Shown here: piece after piece, positions 45,721-58,200 of the stretch
Layout: each line of letters begins with the position of its first letter
Position numbering within the stretch: position 1 is the first letter of the stretch
Position numbers and translations under genes: made by a program
Notes under the pieces: model-generated
Seen by the model: only the letters and a program-made list of their open reading frames with translations
Database searches by the model: none
Told to the model about the DNA's origin: nothing
From: Cepaea nemoralis
Taxonomy: Eukaryota > Mollusca > Gastropoda > Stylommatophora > Helicidae
DNA length: 64,000 nucleotides
Assembly (NCBI GenBank): GCA_014155875.1
Contig: JACEFZ010026865.1
Location: 636,501 to 700,500 of the forward strand
Reading direction: 5' to 3'

Positions 45721-46597
45721 TGTGACATTTTGCTGCCTGGTGGAAGTTATGTTGTGACATTTTGCTGGCCTGGTGAAATTTACTGGTCGAGGGGAAAGAA
45801 CCAGTAAATTACCTAACCCAGACCATAACGATTGCTCGCCCTTGAAGAAAAGTCCAGAAACCGGTTGTCGGGAACTGAGTTCCGGCACTACGGACGGCGC
45901 ATGCGTGCACAGACGCAGTGGTACGTCTAACACACAGAGACGTCAGTTGTGAGCTGAGCTAGCTGGTGGGCAGATGGCCTTATGGCCCAGTGCTGATTGT
46001 TATGGCGAGCGGGACGACACATGTCTTGATAGGTTTAAGAGAACTTCGACATCAGTCCTGTTGATGGACAACGGCTCCCATATTAACAGTTATGTTGCTT
46101 GTTTGAAGGTATGTGTAGAGCCTTTTTCTTAATTAATGCGGTGTCGGTGATTCGTGATGCGAGATTGCTATGACACGGGTACTGACTGTCGCAAGGAAGT
46201 AGGCCAGGTGTGAACTGTTGTACGCTTGTGTTTTAAGCCTGTAATTTAAGCAGGTTGCAAACGCGTGTTTACCAGCTTTGTACTGCAAAGATATTTATTA
46301 GGTTAGCAGAGTGCATCTTATTCACAGCCACTGTAGATCGGGCAAATCGGGTTCAGGGAAACGAGACCTGTAATTTGAGTTCACACATGGCCAGCTTCAT
46401 GAACTCGAGCGTAGTAGACGGACAGCGTGGCCGAAGTGTTACCGGACGGGAAACCAGAAATAGATTAAGGAGTCGCATCGTCTGTGGCATGTGATATATC
46501 GATGAACTCGGGCGAGTAAGATGAAGTTATTGCACCGGCCAGCAGAAACCTCTGAGGTTGTTTCAAGGACGTAGCGGGAGTCGAAGGTCGTGTCACA
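45721..46597 (+). mobile_element. Orphan LTR (about 850-880 bp)
   Basis: Begins tgtgacattttgctg (also a second start at 45753) and ends gtcgtgtcaca: a perfect 7-bp inverted terminal repeat TGTGACA/TGTCACA. CpG-richer than its surroundings. Directly followed by a candidate primer binding site. No matching 3' LTR in the window, and no 5-bp duplication, so not a simple solo LTR. Confidence 0.6.
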
Positions 46598-46612
46598 TGG
46601 TGGGGCGACCAC
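46598..46612 (+). promoter_or_regulatory. Candidate tRNA primer binding site
   Basis: tggtggggcgaccac directly after the LTR CA; PBS sequences start with TGG, the complement of tRNA 3' CCA. The tRNA is not identified. Confidence 0.45.
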
Positions 46613-46960
46613 TGGCTTTCTTCTTGGCTTTCCTCACCTCTGTACTTTAATTAGTATCCCTCGACAGAATACCAGCTTAATATATAGTGGTTTCCTGAGA
46701 GGTTGACCGAAGCATAAGCCACATGGGCCAGGCACTTGATAGTGAAAACATAGTTTCCAGCTGGCTGTGAGGCAGTCAGTCAATTGCATATCTGGGACAA
46801 TAACAACACCAAGATACTTGCCCAGGTAGGATCAAGAGTAAGGCCATAGGTCGAGGCCCTGGTGAACAAACTGGTATAGTAGACTTGGAGTGGGCTAGCT
46901 GGTCCCATACTGAGAAGTAGCTCTCAATCGTAGGTACCTCTCAATATATTATATAGTATT
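46613..46960. other. Remnant internal sequence after the LTR
   Basis: No gag-like frame recognised before the LINE fragment. Confidence 0.4.
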
Positions 46961-46964
46961 GTAA

Positions 46965-47402
46965 AGATCAGGTCGTGTGATGGTTTATTCCATGATCAGT
47001 CTTCGTAGACTTAGATGGATAGGACATCTTAGGAGGATGAATAATGGTAGAATACCAAAGGACATCTTTTTTGGTGAATTACAAATAGGTAAGAGATCTC
47101 AGGGTCGGCCTCTACTACGATACAAAGATGTGTGTAAGTACGACATGATTGATACAGGCATTGATAAAGCACAGTGGGAGCAAGTCGCCGCTGAATGTGT
47201 TGCATGGAGGGCAAACATCAGAAATGGAATAAAGACAAAGGAGAAAATTATATTATTGCAGATAAGTCACACACCGAGTGTGTGAGACGTAAGATGGTGC
47301 ATGATGGTGGAAATGACCACGTGTTCACATGCACCCACTGTGAACGAACATTTACAGCGTGAATTGGCCTTATCAGTCACATTCGCTACCGCCATAGGTA
47401 AA
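46965..47402 (+). pseudogene. LINE C-terminus with C2H2 finger
   Basis: Frame 46977-47285 reads RRLRWIGHLRRMNNGRIPKD, LFGELQIGKR-type region, GRPLLRYKDVCKYDM and WEQVAAECVAWR. After a frame break 47300-47400 reads FTCTHCERTF and IGLISHIRYRH, a C2H2 finger at the C-terminus. This order is well known in a widespread animal LINE group. Confidence 0.85.
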
Positions 47403-47439
47403 AGTTATTATGCCTTTTTAAAGCACAAACTATCATCTG

Positions 47440-48980
47440 TCAAGACGGCAAGGTGTCAATGATGTATTGAGACAGACAGAAACATGGAAAGATATGTCCA
47501 TTAATGATAGCCTGAAACCTAGTGAATAAACAAGACTAGTCAAGCTGTTACAGCAATACTCAGATGTCCTGACTGATGTACCAGAGAAGACAGACTTAAT
47601 GACACATGACATCAAGCTAACAGAGGACCAACCAATTAGAGTGAAACCATACCTATCCCACACCATTACAGAGCAGCTGTAGACAGTGAAATAACAGAGT
47701 TATTGAAAATGGTGATAATTTCCAGATCAGACTCCCCATACTCGTTTCCTATGGTAGTCATTAGGAAAAAGGACAATAAGCTAAGATTTTGTATAGATTT
47801 CAGGAGGTTAAACAGCATTACAATTGTAGACCCGAAACCCTTGGTCAGTACTGATGATTTACTGACGCAAATATCATCGGCAAAGTATTTTAGCAAGCTG
47901 GATTTGGCAAAAGGGTATTGGCAAATACCCATGCGTGAAACAGCTAAACCAATAACAGCATTTGCCACCCCACAGAGTCTATTCCAGTGGAATTACATGC
48001 CGTTCAGGTTAGTTAACTCACCAGCAATGTTCGTTAGGATGATGAGACACTGTTACAGGGACACAAGGACATTATCAATTATATAGAGGACATTTGTCTT
48101 TTTAGTAAAAACATGGAAGATCATGTTTCAGGATTAGAGTCCTTATTTTAGAGCCTGAGACAACATAACCTGACTGTTAAGCCATCCAAAGTCCAAATTG
48201 GATACGAGGAAATAAGCTTTCTCGGACATGTTATAGGCAGTGACATACTAAAACCATAAGACACAAATATGAAGAAGATTCTGGATATTCAAATACCTAA
48301 ATCGAAGAAGCAGGTTAGGAGTTTACCCAGGTTAGCAAACTTTTATAATAAATTTATTAAAAAAACTTTTCTTCCATCACGTCAGTGTTGTCTGCGTTGA
48401 CCCAGAAGGGCAGACCGAACAAAGTGATATGGACACTGCAGTGCTATGAAGCACTCAGAGGTATAAAGCGTGTATTTTCTAGTCATCCCATTTTAATCCT
48501 CCCTAATCTGGATTTACAATTTACTCTCAGGGTAGACGCATCATCAACAGGAATTGGCGGATGTTTGATGCAAGAGAAAAACCACCTGATGCATCCAGTG
48601 CTATACGTCAGCAGGAAACTCTTGAAACCAGAGGAACATTACTCAACGCTAGAAAGTGAGGCCCTGACAATTGTGTGGTCCATATATAAACTGTCCAGTA
48701 CTTACTGGGCAGAAAATTCATTCTACATACGGACCCACAGACCGCTCACATTCATCCATACCAATTGTGTGGTCCATACATAAACTTTCCAGTACTTACT
48801 GAGCAGAAAATTCATTCTACAAACGGACCACAGACCGCTCACATTCATCCATATGGCAACGATGAAGAAGACACGGGTTCATCGCTGAAGCATATTGCTG
48901 CAGGAATACGCATTTGTGCTGATGCCCATATGGGGTGAAACCAACACCATGGCAGACCGGCTGTCAAGAACTTACCAAGG
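47440..48980 (+). pseudogene. Second gypsy RT-RNase H, badly decayed
   Basis: RT motifs: VIRKKDNKLRFCIDFRRLN, FSKLDLAKGYWQIPM (catalytic Asp), FRLVNSPAMF, but the YMDD box reads with Glu for the first Asp (TAG GAC region near 48083) and a stop at 48084. RNase H: LRVDASSTGIGGCL, LESEALTIVWSIYKLS; later ETNTMADRLSRT. 48700-48760 is partly repeated at 48760-48850 (ggaccacagaccgctcac). The upstream integrase is not seen because a LINE abuts. Confidence 0.85.
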
Positions 48981-49630
48981 GCATGGTGCCACATAAACAA
49001 TTAACATTTGGTTCTGTTTCTTATCTGGTGTGTGTTATTATAGACTGTTATTAATAGAATATATTGTGCGGTGGAGGACAGAGGCGATGTAGCGCCTCAC
49101 CATTTATTCATGGACATTTATTAGATAGCTGGGTACTTATTTGCAAGGTTGCATAGTTTGTGTGTTCTTTAGGATATTAATTGACCTGCAGGTACACAAA
49201 TGTGATGTTTTCTATGATATGTTGCTTATTGTGTGAGGTGAAATGGCGAGTCATGACCGCCCACGCTTTCCGGCATGGCACATGATTGATTGATTGATTG
49301 ATTAGCTTAAGCATGGATACACATGGTTGAAATTTGTTTATGATTTTATGCGGGGTATGGGTTAGGTTACGTATGATTACCTGCTATATTAGGTAATGGG
49401 AAAGTTATCTAATGTTGTTTTTTTTCCATGATGTGATGAGTAGGAACATGGCGAATTTTCGGCTCCACATTCAGGGGAATGTGTTAGGGTACTGGTGATT
49501 ACCTGATGTATTTTTTAGTGTGGTAGCTGAGGTATGAGGGATACATACTTACGGCTACCCATGCAGCGTTACTTGGGTATATATGTAGAGAAACACTACT
49601 CTCCCATAATTGGAAAACTATGTTTTCTTT
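48981..49630. other. Non-coding 3' part of gypsy copy 2, with a tiny RTE tail
   Basis: 49237-49304 (gaggtgaaatggcgagtcat, accgcccacgctttccggc, then GATT repeats) is the last 60 bp of the RTE family seen at 6190-6268. No ORF. Confidence 0.65.
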
Positions 49631-49631
49631 T

Positions 49632-49644
49632 GAGGAGGGGGTAG
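49632..49644 (+). promoter_or_regulatory. Polypurine tract of gypsy copy 2
   Basis: gaggagggggtag directly before the LTR start. Confidence 0.7.
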
Positions 49645-50550
49645 TGTAACGTGCATGGGTGTGTGGAATTTTGGGATAAACGACTTGTTAGGAATGTGCT
49701 AATTCCAGCAGTGTAAAAGGGTCATAGATGTTAAGAGGAGAAGTATATGCAGATGTGAGGCCAAGTAGGTTAATCACCATCTTCAACAAATGGAGATAGT
49801 CCCAGACTAGATGAGGGTTTAGTCATGGACACAGGATATAAATCGTTATGCTAATGGGGAAAGCCCCAGACAAGTGGTGGGGATGTCACGCACTTGTCTA
49901 GATTAGAATTCTCGATAGGAAGATGAATTCTAAATGTAATGTAAATTAGGGTTATAAGGCAGTTCGTGGGAGGTCTGAGAAGAGGGATAAAGAGATAAGT
50001 CTGAAAATTGAGAGACAGTGGAGTTTTGAACCAGACAGTGGAGATCTGGGTCTGGCAGTGAGTCTGGGGCTGTCAGTGAGTCTGGGGCTGGCAGTGAGTC
50101 TGGGGCTGAAGTGTAGGAGATATAAGCCAAGTTATTGAGGACAGTCGGTTGTAGGGCGAAGTCAGAGGAACTTCAGCCGGGAGGATCTTTAAGCACTGAG
50201 TATCAGGCCAGTAAGGTTTGGAGCTGAGCCAAGAGAGAGGAGACTCAGAGGAGATTATTAGATCCACAGACAGAGAGATTATTAGATCCATGGACAGAGA
50301 AGAGTCCGTAACAGTATATTGTGTGAGGCCGAGAGACTGCCATAGCGGGATTGCTGGAGTTACTGTGTTATGTTCTAATCTGAGTATGCTGGACATGGGA
50401 AGTTATAATCTAGTTATACTTTACTGTTGACTGTTCCTGGAAATTGTCGTATATCATCTTGTTGTGTTACAATTAAAAAGATTATGTGCGCCGCCTGGTT
50501 GTCGATGTTGATTTATTGTTGTTGTCCAGTCGTCCAATATCACCGTCACA
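49645..50550 (+). mobile_element. 3' LTR of gypsy copy 2 (906 bp)
   Basis: Begins tgtaacgtgcat and ends tcaccgtcaca (imperfect TGTRAC inverted ends). A short 18-bp repeat (tctggggctggcagtgag) occurs at 50050-50105. It does not match the LTR at 30284 or 45721. Confidence 0.65.
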
Positions 50551-50610
50551 CAGATATCCTCTAGACTACTATAGCCATTTCTATATGTCAATCATAACCA
50601 CCGTGTGATA

Positions 50611-50766
50611 CACCACATCTCCACTTCCTGCAGTCTCTTCACCATTCCATTAGTCGTTGTCCAACATTCTCGTCCAAACAGAAGAAAACACCACATCTCC
50701 ACTTCCTGCAGTCTCTTCATCATTCCATTAGTCGCCGTCCTATGTTCTCATCCAAACAGAATAAAA
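50611..50766. repeat. 78-bp tandem duplication
   Basis: caccacatctccacttcctg begins at 50611 and 50689; two copies with about ten changes. Confidence 0.92.
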
Positions 50767-50839
50767 CACCAAAACAAGTTTTCAACAAGCAGATTTTTGT
50801 GCTTGTCACAGTATTATTGGTTTTCAAGATGTTAAATAT

Positions 50840-51170
50840 TCCAGTGTTAGAAGAGCTATGGGAGTAACAGTGAGAGATAGATGTAGAAATGGGGGTAACT
50901 GGGAGAGATGGAATTAGCAATGGGAGTAGTTGTGAGAGATAGAATTTGGAAAGGGAGTAACTGTGAGAGATTGAATTCAGAATGGGAGTAACTGTGAGAG
51001 ATAGAATTAGGAATGGGGGTAACTGAGAGATAGAATTAGGAATGGGAGTAATTGTGAGAGATATAATTAGGAATGGGAGTAACTGTGAGAGATATGATTA
51101 GGAATGGGAGTAACTGTGAGAGTTATAATTAGGAACGGGAGTAGTTGAGAGAAATAGTATTTGGAACGGG
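50840..51170. repeat. About 30-bp tandem array beside a LINE end
   Basis: gggagtaactgtgagagata followed by gaattaggaat repeats about ten times with changes. The last unit passes into the LINE frame RNGEIRRIGLK, so the array appears to be made from that coding sequence. Confidence 0.85.
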
Positions 51171-51490
51171 GAAATTAGAAGAATAGGTCTGAAACTAGTC
51201 GTACAGTTTATTAAAGAAAAACAAATTAAATATTTGGCCATTTCACAAGAATGCCCAAGTACCACAAAGAATTAGATTGAAGAAATATAATGGATACTGA
51301 ACAAGGGGAAGACCACGTAAAAGATGAAGTGATGGTATCAAAAACAACCTTAGAGATATGAAGAGCAGCCTTCAAAGCATACTGAAAAGAGTGCACAAAA
51401 GATTCTTAAATATCCCTTTAACACTTCATTGAAGTAAATGGAGTAAGAGAAGCAGAAGAAGAAAAAGAAGAACTATTCTAGCAAAAAAGT
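51150..51490 (+). mobile_element. LINE 3' end (+)
   Basis: Broken frames read RNGEIRRIGLKLVVQFI, KEKQIKYLAISQECP, then KGRPRKR and DGIKNNL, ending in a (GAA)n tail; a LINE C-terminus. Confidence 0.7.
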
Positions 51491-51647
51491 ATATGGATAT
51501 GGCAATACTTTTTAAAAATCTGTGTCATATCTAAATACATACTTGACACACATGATTGTGGTCTCAATATCAATAGCATTTTATGTTTGAATAAATAACT
51601 CGTATGTCTGTTACATGTATAATAGGATCAGGATTCACCCTCCACAG

Positions 51648-51811
51648 ATTGCAATGAAAATATCAGCAAACCCAGTGGTCTTATCACCAGTGGCAGATTG
51701 TCTTCCCATAACTGCACTATCGAGGTTACTTCCCCAGAGAACACGACCTTGGCATTGTATTTCCTAGCCTTTTACACTCCTGGTGACACGTGTGAGAGGA
51801 GATACCTGGAG
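51648..51811 (+). CDS. Exon 7: N-terminal part of CUB-D (divergent)
   Basis: Three AGs are possible acceptors; only the one ending at 51647 (cctccacag) joins in phase with exon 6, giving an Asp codon then CNENISKPSG with Cys1. Next come LITSGRLSSHNCTIEV with Cys2, TTLALYFLAFYT, and DTCERRYLE with Cys3; the donor gtgagt is at 51812 and the phase is 0. The SPNYP turn and the aromatic after Cys2 are missing, so this domain is more divergent than its neighbours. The position of the phase-0 intron matches CUB-B and CUB-C. Confidence 0.82.
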
Positions 51812-52190
51812 GTGAGTGATCCAGAAAGCTCCTTTTTCTCCAACCCCAATGTACCTCCTCACACCAGTTATCTTGTTGTCCTTTTTGTTACCTTGACATT
51901 TGTTGCTTTGAAATTAAAATGTGTGCTCTTGATCATAAATCCTTACAGTCCCAGCAACGCAAGGCATGAGGGGGCTTAAATTAAACACTCAAAAGTATGA
52001 TAGAAGTTACATTAACCATGACATTGTCTTGTAACCTGTCAATATTGTTGTTGAGGATGTCAAGAGTGTTTAGCAATGACATCATGGTGCAGACGAACAC
52101 AGTGATGTCATAAGGACAGTTTAAATATGGCCACCCGACTCTTAACATGCACCAAAGAGGAGTGTTCTGAGCAGTGTTCTGTTATCCATT
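51812..52190. other. Start of intron 7, nothing recognised
   Basis: No gene seen. Confidence 0.5.
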
Positions 52191-52194
52191 TTTT

Positions 52195-52375
52195 TTAATC
52201 AGTGAAGGGGTGAAACCTATAGAAATTCATTGGCAAATGAAGGTCCAGTATGGTGATGCATGCCCATCAATCCAGCAAGTGAATGAGTGGAGTTGGAAGT
52301 TTCAAAACAGTGTGACTTTTGTGACAGACTGTTCAGTGCTGGGTCAGGCACACTATATGTTATTTTAAATATCCT
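52195..52375 (+). pseudogene. Mariner-like N-terminal HTH fragment
   Basis: Reads EGVKPIEIHWQMKVQYGDAC, then SIQQVNEWSWKFQNS, the pattern of the HTH_48-type N-terminus of mariner-like transposases (EGV...EIH.RL...YG.....VY.W...F..G). The catalytic part is absent. Confidence 0.65.
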
Positions 52376-52439
52376 TAAACAGGATGGTTTTTTCCAGCAC
52401 ATCTGATTGCAGCGTAGCATATACTACTAGGATGGAAAA

Positions 52440-54780
52440 TAGATCAAAGTAGATACAAAATAGTCTTCTACAAATAGAGAATCTAACCACTGCTGAAGAA
52501 GCGATCAAAAGGCTCGCAATTCTAGAAGGATGAATTTCAAAGTCCTAGAATGGATCACTACTTCTAAAGAGTGCTAGGCGGAAAGTTATGATGACCAACC
52601 GTACTTACAACAGAAGACAGTATGTCACGTGATTCCTGCTATCGTGCCTGGATGATTAATGAGCCCCCGACTGTCTAATGCATTCTCACACAACAGGAGA
52701 CAAGACAGATTTATAAGTATAGATACAATCCTTTCACTCATCACAAAATCTGATGAAGCTATTAAACTAATTCTATAATGACAGACGCAGTGTGTTATAA
52801 TTACAAATATAACATAGATGTTTAATTCTAAGAACACTACGTGAGACCCACGGGGAACTCACTGACACGTAAAAGATACGCAGATTTCTGGTAAACCTAA
52901 ATTATTATAGTAGTGTACATTAATCAGCTAGTAGATGTTAAAATCACTGACAATGTGTATTGGCCGATAGCGGACATAAATTGGTGATTACTGTAAAGTG
53001 GCAAACGGGTTGTTAACCACTTATCTGTTGATCTATGGTCTCCTGGATGGTAAGTTGAAAGGTGCTGACTGGTTAGTGGTATGGACTCCACTCTCTGCTG
53101 CATCAATGTGAGTGGTGCGTAGCTCAGTCACCGGTCGTGACTACGGCTACTGTTGATCAGGGTGTAGGCTCTGCGAATGACAGTGAGAAGGGGTGAATAA
53201 TCCTTCAAGACAGAGTTGTACATTCTTGTCCCTGCCCTAGTCCTACATGGCCTACACGTCTCATATAACTTTAAATAGCATGTGCTATTTTAATTTTACA
53301 TATTTGGATTCCTTATACTGAAATCTACAACAGCACACTGATCTAATGAAAACAGCACACAAATGATACTCTATTCTTTCTTCTTATATTTAGATCAAGC
53401 ATGTATAACCACTTAGACGCTCTACGTCATGGACTATAGTCCTAAATATACATATATTCTAAATCATGAGTAATCATGGAAACACATGAACCACAATTCA
53501 CATAATGAATTAACATTACATATTATCGGATGACTTAAATGGAATGAAATAAACTCAGACGCCACAACTACGACGTCACGATATACATTAACAAACCATT
53601 AAATCTATGAAACAACACACGTCGTTTTCCAAGTATGGAAACACACAAACTACACTCCATACGATGAATTAACATCACATATTATTTGATGAATTAAATA
53701 GAATGAAATAAATCACACACCACAACTATAACGTCACGATGTACATGATTGAACCATTAAATCTATGAAACACAACAAGTTCACTTCCAGAGTTATGAGT
53801 TGTAATTCTAGCAATAGTCTTCCTTATATTTATTAAAACATAATTAATTATCCAGAAGATTTCTTAGCTAGGTTTAAGATTACTTTCACTATACACAAGA
53901 ACGATATTAGGGTTGAAGAATTCCCCCAAGGTTTGAACTTTGTTAAGTGGGCCATATTGGACCACGTGGTAGTAATCTGACTATGGGCAGAGATAAAGAT
54001 TAATAAATAATAATTAATTGTAACTTATTTACTCTCTGAACTAATTCCTTCGACTAATATGTATATTATCTAGAGAAATACGCTAGTTCCGAAGCTAAGC
54101 ACATAATTAATATATCTTAACTCTAATCGTCTACTGAATAACTCGGGTTTCGTTTCCGCAGGCGGTTACATAATTTTTGATACTTCAGTCCTGTACTTTA
54201 GCGATGTTTAATGCCACATCTGGCTAGCTTTGCGTTATCCCTTGTCGGCAAACTGCATGGCACAAACATTGTACTAGTTCTAGTATTAGTTACTAACTAC
54301 TAGTTTTAATAGTATCTATTCTCGATCGGCCTGGCCTTTAGATTTCACAGGCATAATGACACACGCAGAAAAGTGTTAACAAAATTATTCTGAACCTACC
54401 CTGCAACTTGGTTTTGACTGGGCCTATCGGGTGCGGAGACTATCACTGGCTTTTCTGTGTTTTAGTGGGTGGTTTGGCTTAACAAGAGCCAGAAAAAAAA
54501 ATGTATAAGACACAGTCAGGTGTTCTATTCTAGCCAGTTGACGTGATAGTTAGCTCCTGCCACCTTCGAGCCGAATTGTCAAATGGCAGATTTTAGGGGT
54601 TTTACAGGAGTTATATTCCCGACTGGGAGAGCTCTCCTTGACTTCCTGTGGCCAAATTAAATTCCCAGCCAAACTGAATATTATTTTCAGCCTGACTTGA
54701 TTTCTTGCCGTGTAAACAAACTCTACGCAACATCTACTTCTAACTATTAGAAGAAATTGTGTTTAATCTTCTCTCTATAG
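52440..54780. other. 2.3 kb of intron 7, AT-rich, one internal duplication
   Basis: 53476-53785 holds two copies of a 158-bp unit (accattaaatctatgaaac at 53595 and 53753). Nothing else recognised. Confidence 0.6.
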
Positions 54781-54784
54781 CGTT

Positions 54785-55285
54785 ATGTATATACACCTCG
54801 TCACACTGATCCACCTAATTCAGTCATTATATCATGATCAACAAGCAGCTGTCAGAGGAGCCGGTGAAACATCAAACTGGTTTCAGGTGCAAAAGGGAGT
54901 CAGACAGGGTTGCATTCACTCTCCATGCCTACTCAACACAAATGCAGAAAATGTCATGAGAAATGCCAAAAATGAATGAGACCATAGATAATTTTGATCC
55001 ATTTGTAATTGGTGGATATCACATCCCAGAACTTAGATATGCAGATGACACGGTTCTCCTCTCAAATAGTGCTAAAGGAGTAGAACAGCAGATCATGTCG
55101 GTGAAGAGACAAAGTGAAAGACAGAATCTTTTTCTGAACCTGGGCAAGACGAAAATAATGTCCACAGACAAAACCACATTCGACAATGGTCACAATTAAC
55201 AACACAGAAATTAAAAATGTCCCAAACACTGAATATCTTGACTGTATAGGCAACAGCTATGGGGGTTGATCAAGAGAAATTAGAC
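54785..55285 (+). pseudogene. RTE-type LINE reverse-transcriptase fragment
   Basis: Two overlapping frames: 54785-54979 with DQQAAVRGAGETSNWF and GVRQGCIHSPCLL, and 54963-55199 with ELRYADDTVLL (catalytic YADD) and FLNLGKTKIMS. After another shift it reads SREIRHRLAMALQ, which runs straight into the 26-bp array. Related to 17485-18965. Confidence 0.88.
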
Positions 55286-58200
55286 ACAGGCTGGCCATGG
55301 CATTACAGGACGCTACAGAACACAGGCTGACCATGGCACTACAGGGCACTGGCTGACCATGGCACTACAGGACACAGGCTGACCATAGCACTACAGGACA
55401 CTGCAGGACACAAGCTGGCCAAGGCACTACAGGACACAGGCTGGCCGTGACGCTACAGGACACAGGCTAACCATGGCACTACAGGACAATACAGAACACA
55501 CGCTGGCAATGGCACTACAGGACACAGGCTGGCCAGGACACAGGCTGGCCAGGACACAAGCTGGCCATGGCACTACAGGACACAGGCTGGCTATGGCACT
55601 ACAGGACACAGGCTGGCCATGGCACTACAGGACACAGGCTAGCCATGGCACTACAAGACACTACAGGACACAGGCTAGCCATGGCACTACAAGACACTAC
55701 AGGACACAGGCTAGCCATGGCACTACAAGACACTACAGGACACAGGCTAGCCATGGCACTACAAGACACTACAGGACACAGGCTAGCCATGGCACTACAA
55801 GACACTACAGGACACAGGCTAGCCATGGCACTACAGGACACAGGCTGGCCATGGCACTACAGGACACAGGCTGGCCATGGCACTACAGGACACAGGTTGG
55901 CCATGGCACTGCAAAACACAGGCAAGCTATAGCACTACAGGGCACAGGCTGACTATCGCACTATAGGATACTACAGGATACAGGCTGACCATGGCACTAC
56001 AGGACACTACAACATACTATAGGACACAAGCAAGCTATGGCACTACAAGACACTACAGGACACAGGCAAGCTATGGCACTACGAGACACTACAGGACACA
56101 GGCAAGCTATGGCACTACAAGATACTACAGGACACAGGCTGGCCATGGCACTACAAGACACTACAGGACACAGGCAAGCTATGGCACTACAAGACACTAC
56201 AGGACACAGGCAAGCTATGGCACTACAAGATACTACAGGACACAGGCAAGCTATGGCACTACAAGACACTACAGGACACAGGCTGGCCATGGCACTACAG
56301 GACACTACAACATACTATAGGACACAGGCAAGCTATGGCACTACAAGACACTACAGGACACAGGTTGGCCATGGCACTACAGGACACAGGCAAGCTATGG
56401 CACTACAAGACACAGGCAAGCCATGGCACTACAGGACGCAGGCTAGCCATGGCACTACAGAACACAGGCAAGCTATAGCACTACAGGACGCAGGCTGGCC
56501 ATGGCACTACAGGACACTACAACATACTATAGGACACAGGCAAGCTATGGCACTACAAGACACTACAGGACACAGGCTGGCCATGGCACTACAGGACACA
56601 GGCTGGCCATGGCACTACAGGACACAAGCTGACCATGGCACTGCAGGACACAAGCTGGCCATGACACTACAGGACACAGGCAAGCTATGGCACTACAGGA
56701 CACAGGCAAGCCATGGCACTACAGGACGCAGGCTAGCCATGGCACTACAGAACACAGGCAAGCTATAGCACTATAGGACGCAGGCTGGCCATGGCACTAC
56801 AGGACACTACAACATACTATAGGACACAGGCAAGCTATGGCACTACAAGACAATACAGGACACAGGCTGGCCATGGCACTACAGGACACATGCTGGCCAT
56901 GGCACTACAGGACACAGGCTGGCCATGGCACTACAGGACACAAGCTGGCCATGGCACTACAAGACACTACAGGACACAGGCTGGCCATAGCACTACAGGA
57001 CACAGGCTGGCCATGGCACTACAGGACACAGGCAGGCCATGGCACTACAAGACACAGGCTGGCCATGGCACTACAGGACACAGGCTGGCTATGGCACTAC
57101 AAGACACTACAGGACACAGGCTAGCCATGGCACTACAGGACACAGGCTAGCCATGGCACTACAGTACACAGGCTAGCCATGGCACTACAAGACACTACAG
57201 GACGCAGGCTGGCCATTGCACTACAGGATGCAGGCTAGCCATGGCACTACAGGACACAGGCTAGCCATGGCACTACAGGACACAAGCTAGCCATGGCACT
57301 ACAAGACACTACAGGATGCAGGCTAGCCATGGCACTACAGGACACAGGCTAGCCATGGCACTACAGGACACAGGCTAGCCATGGCACTACAAGACACTAC
57401 AGGATGCAGGCTAGCCATGGCACTACAGGACACAGGCTAGCCATGGCACTACAAGACACTAGAGGATGCAGGCTAGCCATGGCACTACAGGACACAGGCT
57501 AGCCATGGCACTACAAGACACTACAGGACGCAGGCTGGCCATGGCACTACAGGATGCAGGCTGGCCATGGCACTACAGGACGCAGGCTAGCCATGGCACT
57601 ACAGGACGCAGGCTAGCCATGGCACTACAAGACACTACAGGACGCAGGTTAACCATGGCACTACAGGACGCAGGCTAGCCATGGCACTACAGGACGCAGG
57701 CTAGCCATGGCACTACAAGACACTACAGGACGCAGGCTGGCCATGGCACTACAGGACGCAGGCTGGCCATGGCACTACAGGACGCAGGCTAGCCATGGCA
57801 TTACAGGATGCAAGCTAGCCATGGCACTACAAGACACAGGCTAGCCATGGCACTACAAGACACTACAGGACGCAGGCTAGCCATGGCACTACAGGACACA
57901 GGCTAGCCATGGCACTACAGGACACAGGCTGGCCATGGCACTACAAGACACTACAGGACGCAGGCTAGCCATGGCACTACAGGACGCAGGCTAGCCATGG
58001 CACTACAGGACGCAGGCTAGCCATGGCACTACAGGACGCAGGCTAGCCATGGCACTACAGGACACAGGCTAGCCATGGCACTACAGGACGCAGGCTAGCC
58101 ATGGCACTTCAGGACGCAGGCTAGCCATGGCACTACAAGACACTACAGGACGCAGGCTGGCCATGGCACTACAGGATGCAGGCTAGCCATGTCACTACAG

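Noticed and set aside
49645..50550. LTRs at 45721 and 49645 as a pair of one element
   Set aside because: Starts, ends and interior differ throughout; they belong to different families.
51626..51647. Alternative acceptors at 51625 and 51631 for exon 7
   Set aside because: Both would leave the wrong phase after exon 6; the AG ending at 51647 fits and gives Cys1 in place.
53100..53125. tRNA-like string gtgcgtagctcagtcacc
   Set aside because: Resembles a tRNA D-arm by chance; no T-arm or acceptor pairing follows.
55473..57678. Long + frames with repeated GHRLAMALQDT
   Set aside because: They follow the 26/36-bp array exactly and change frame with unit type; repeat artefacts, although the first unit derives from a real LINE frame.
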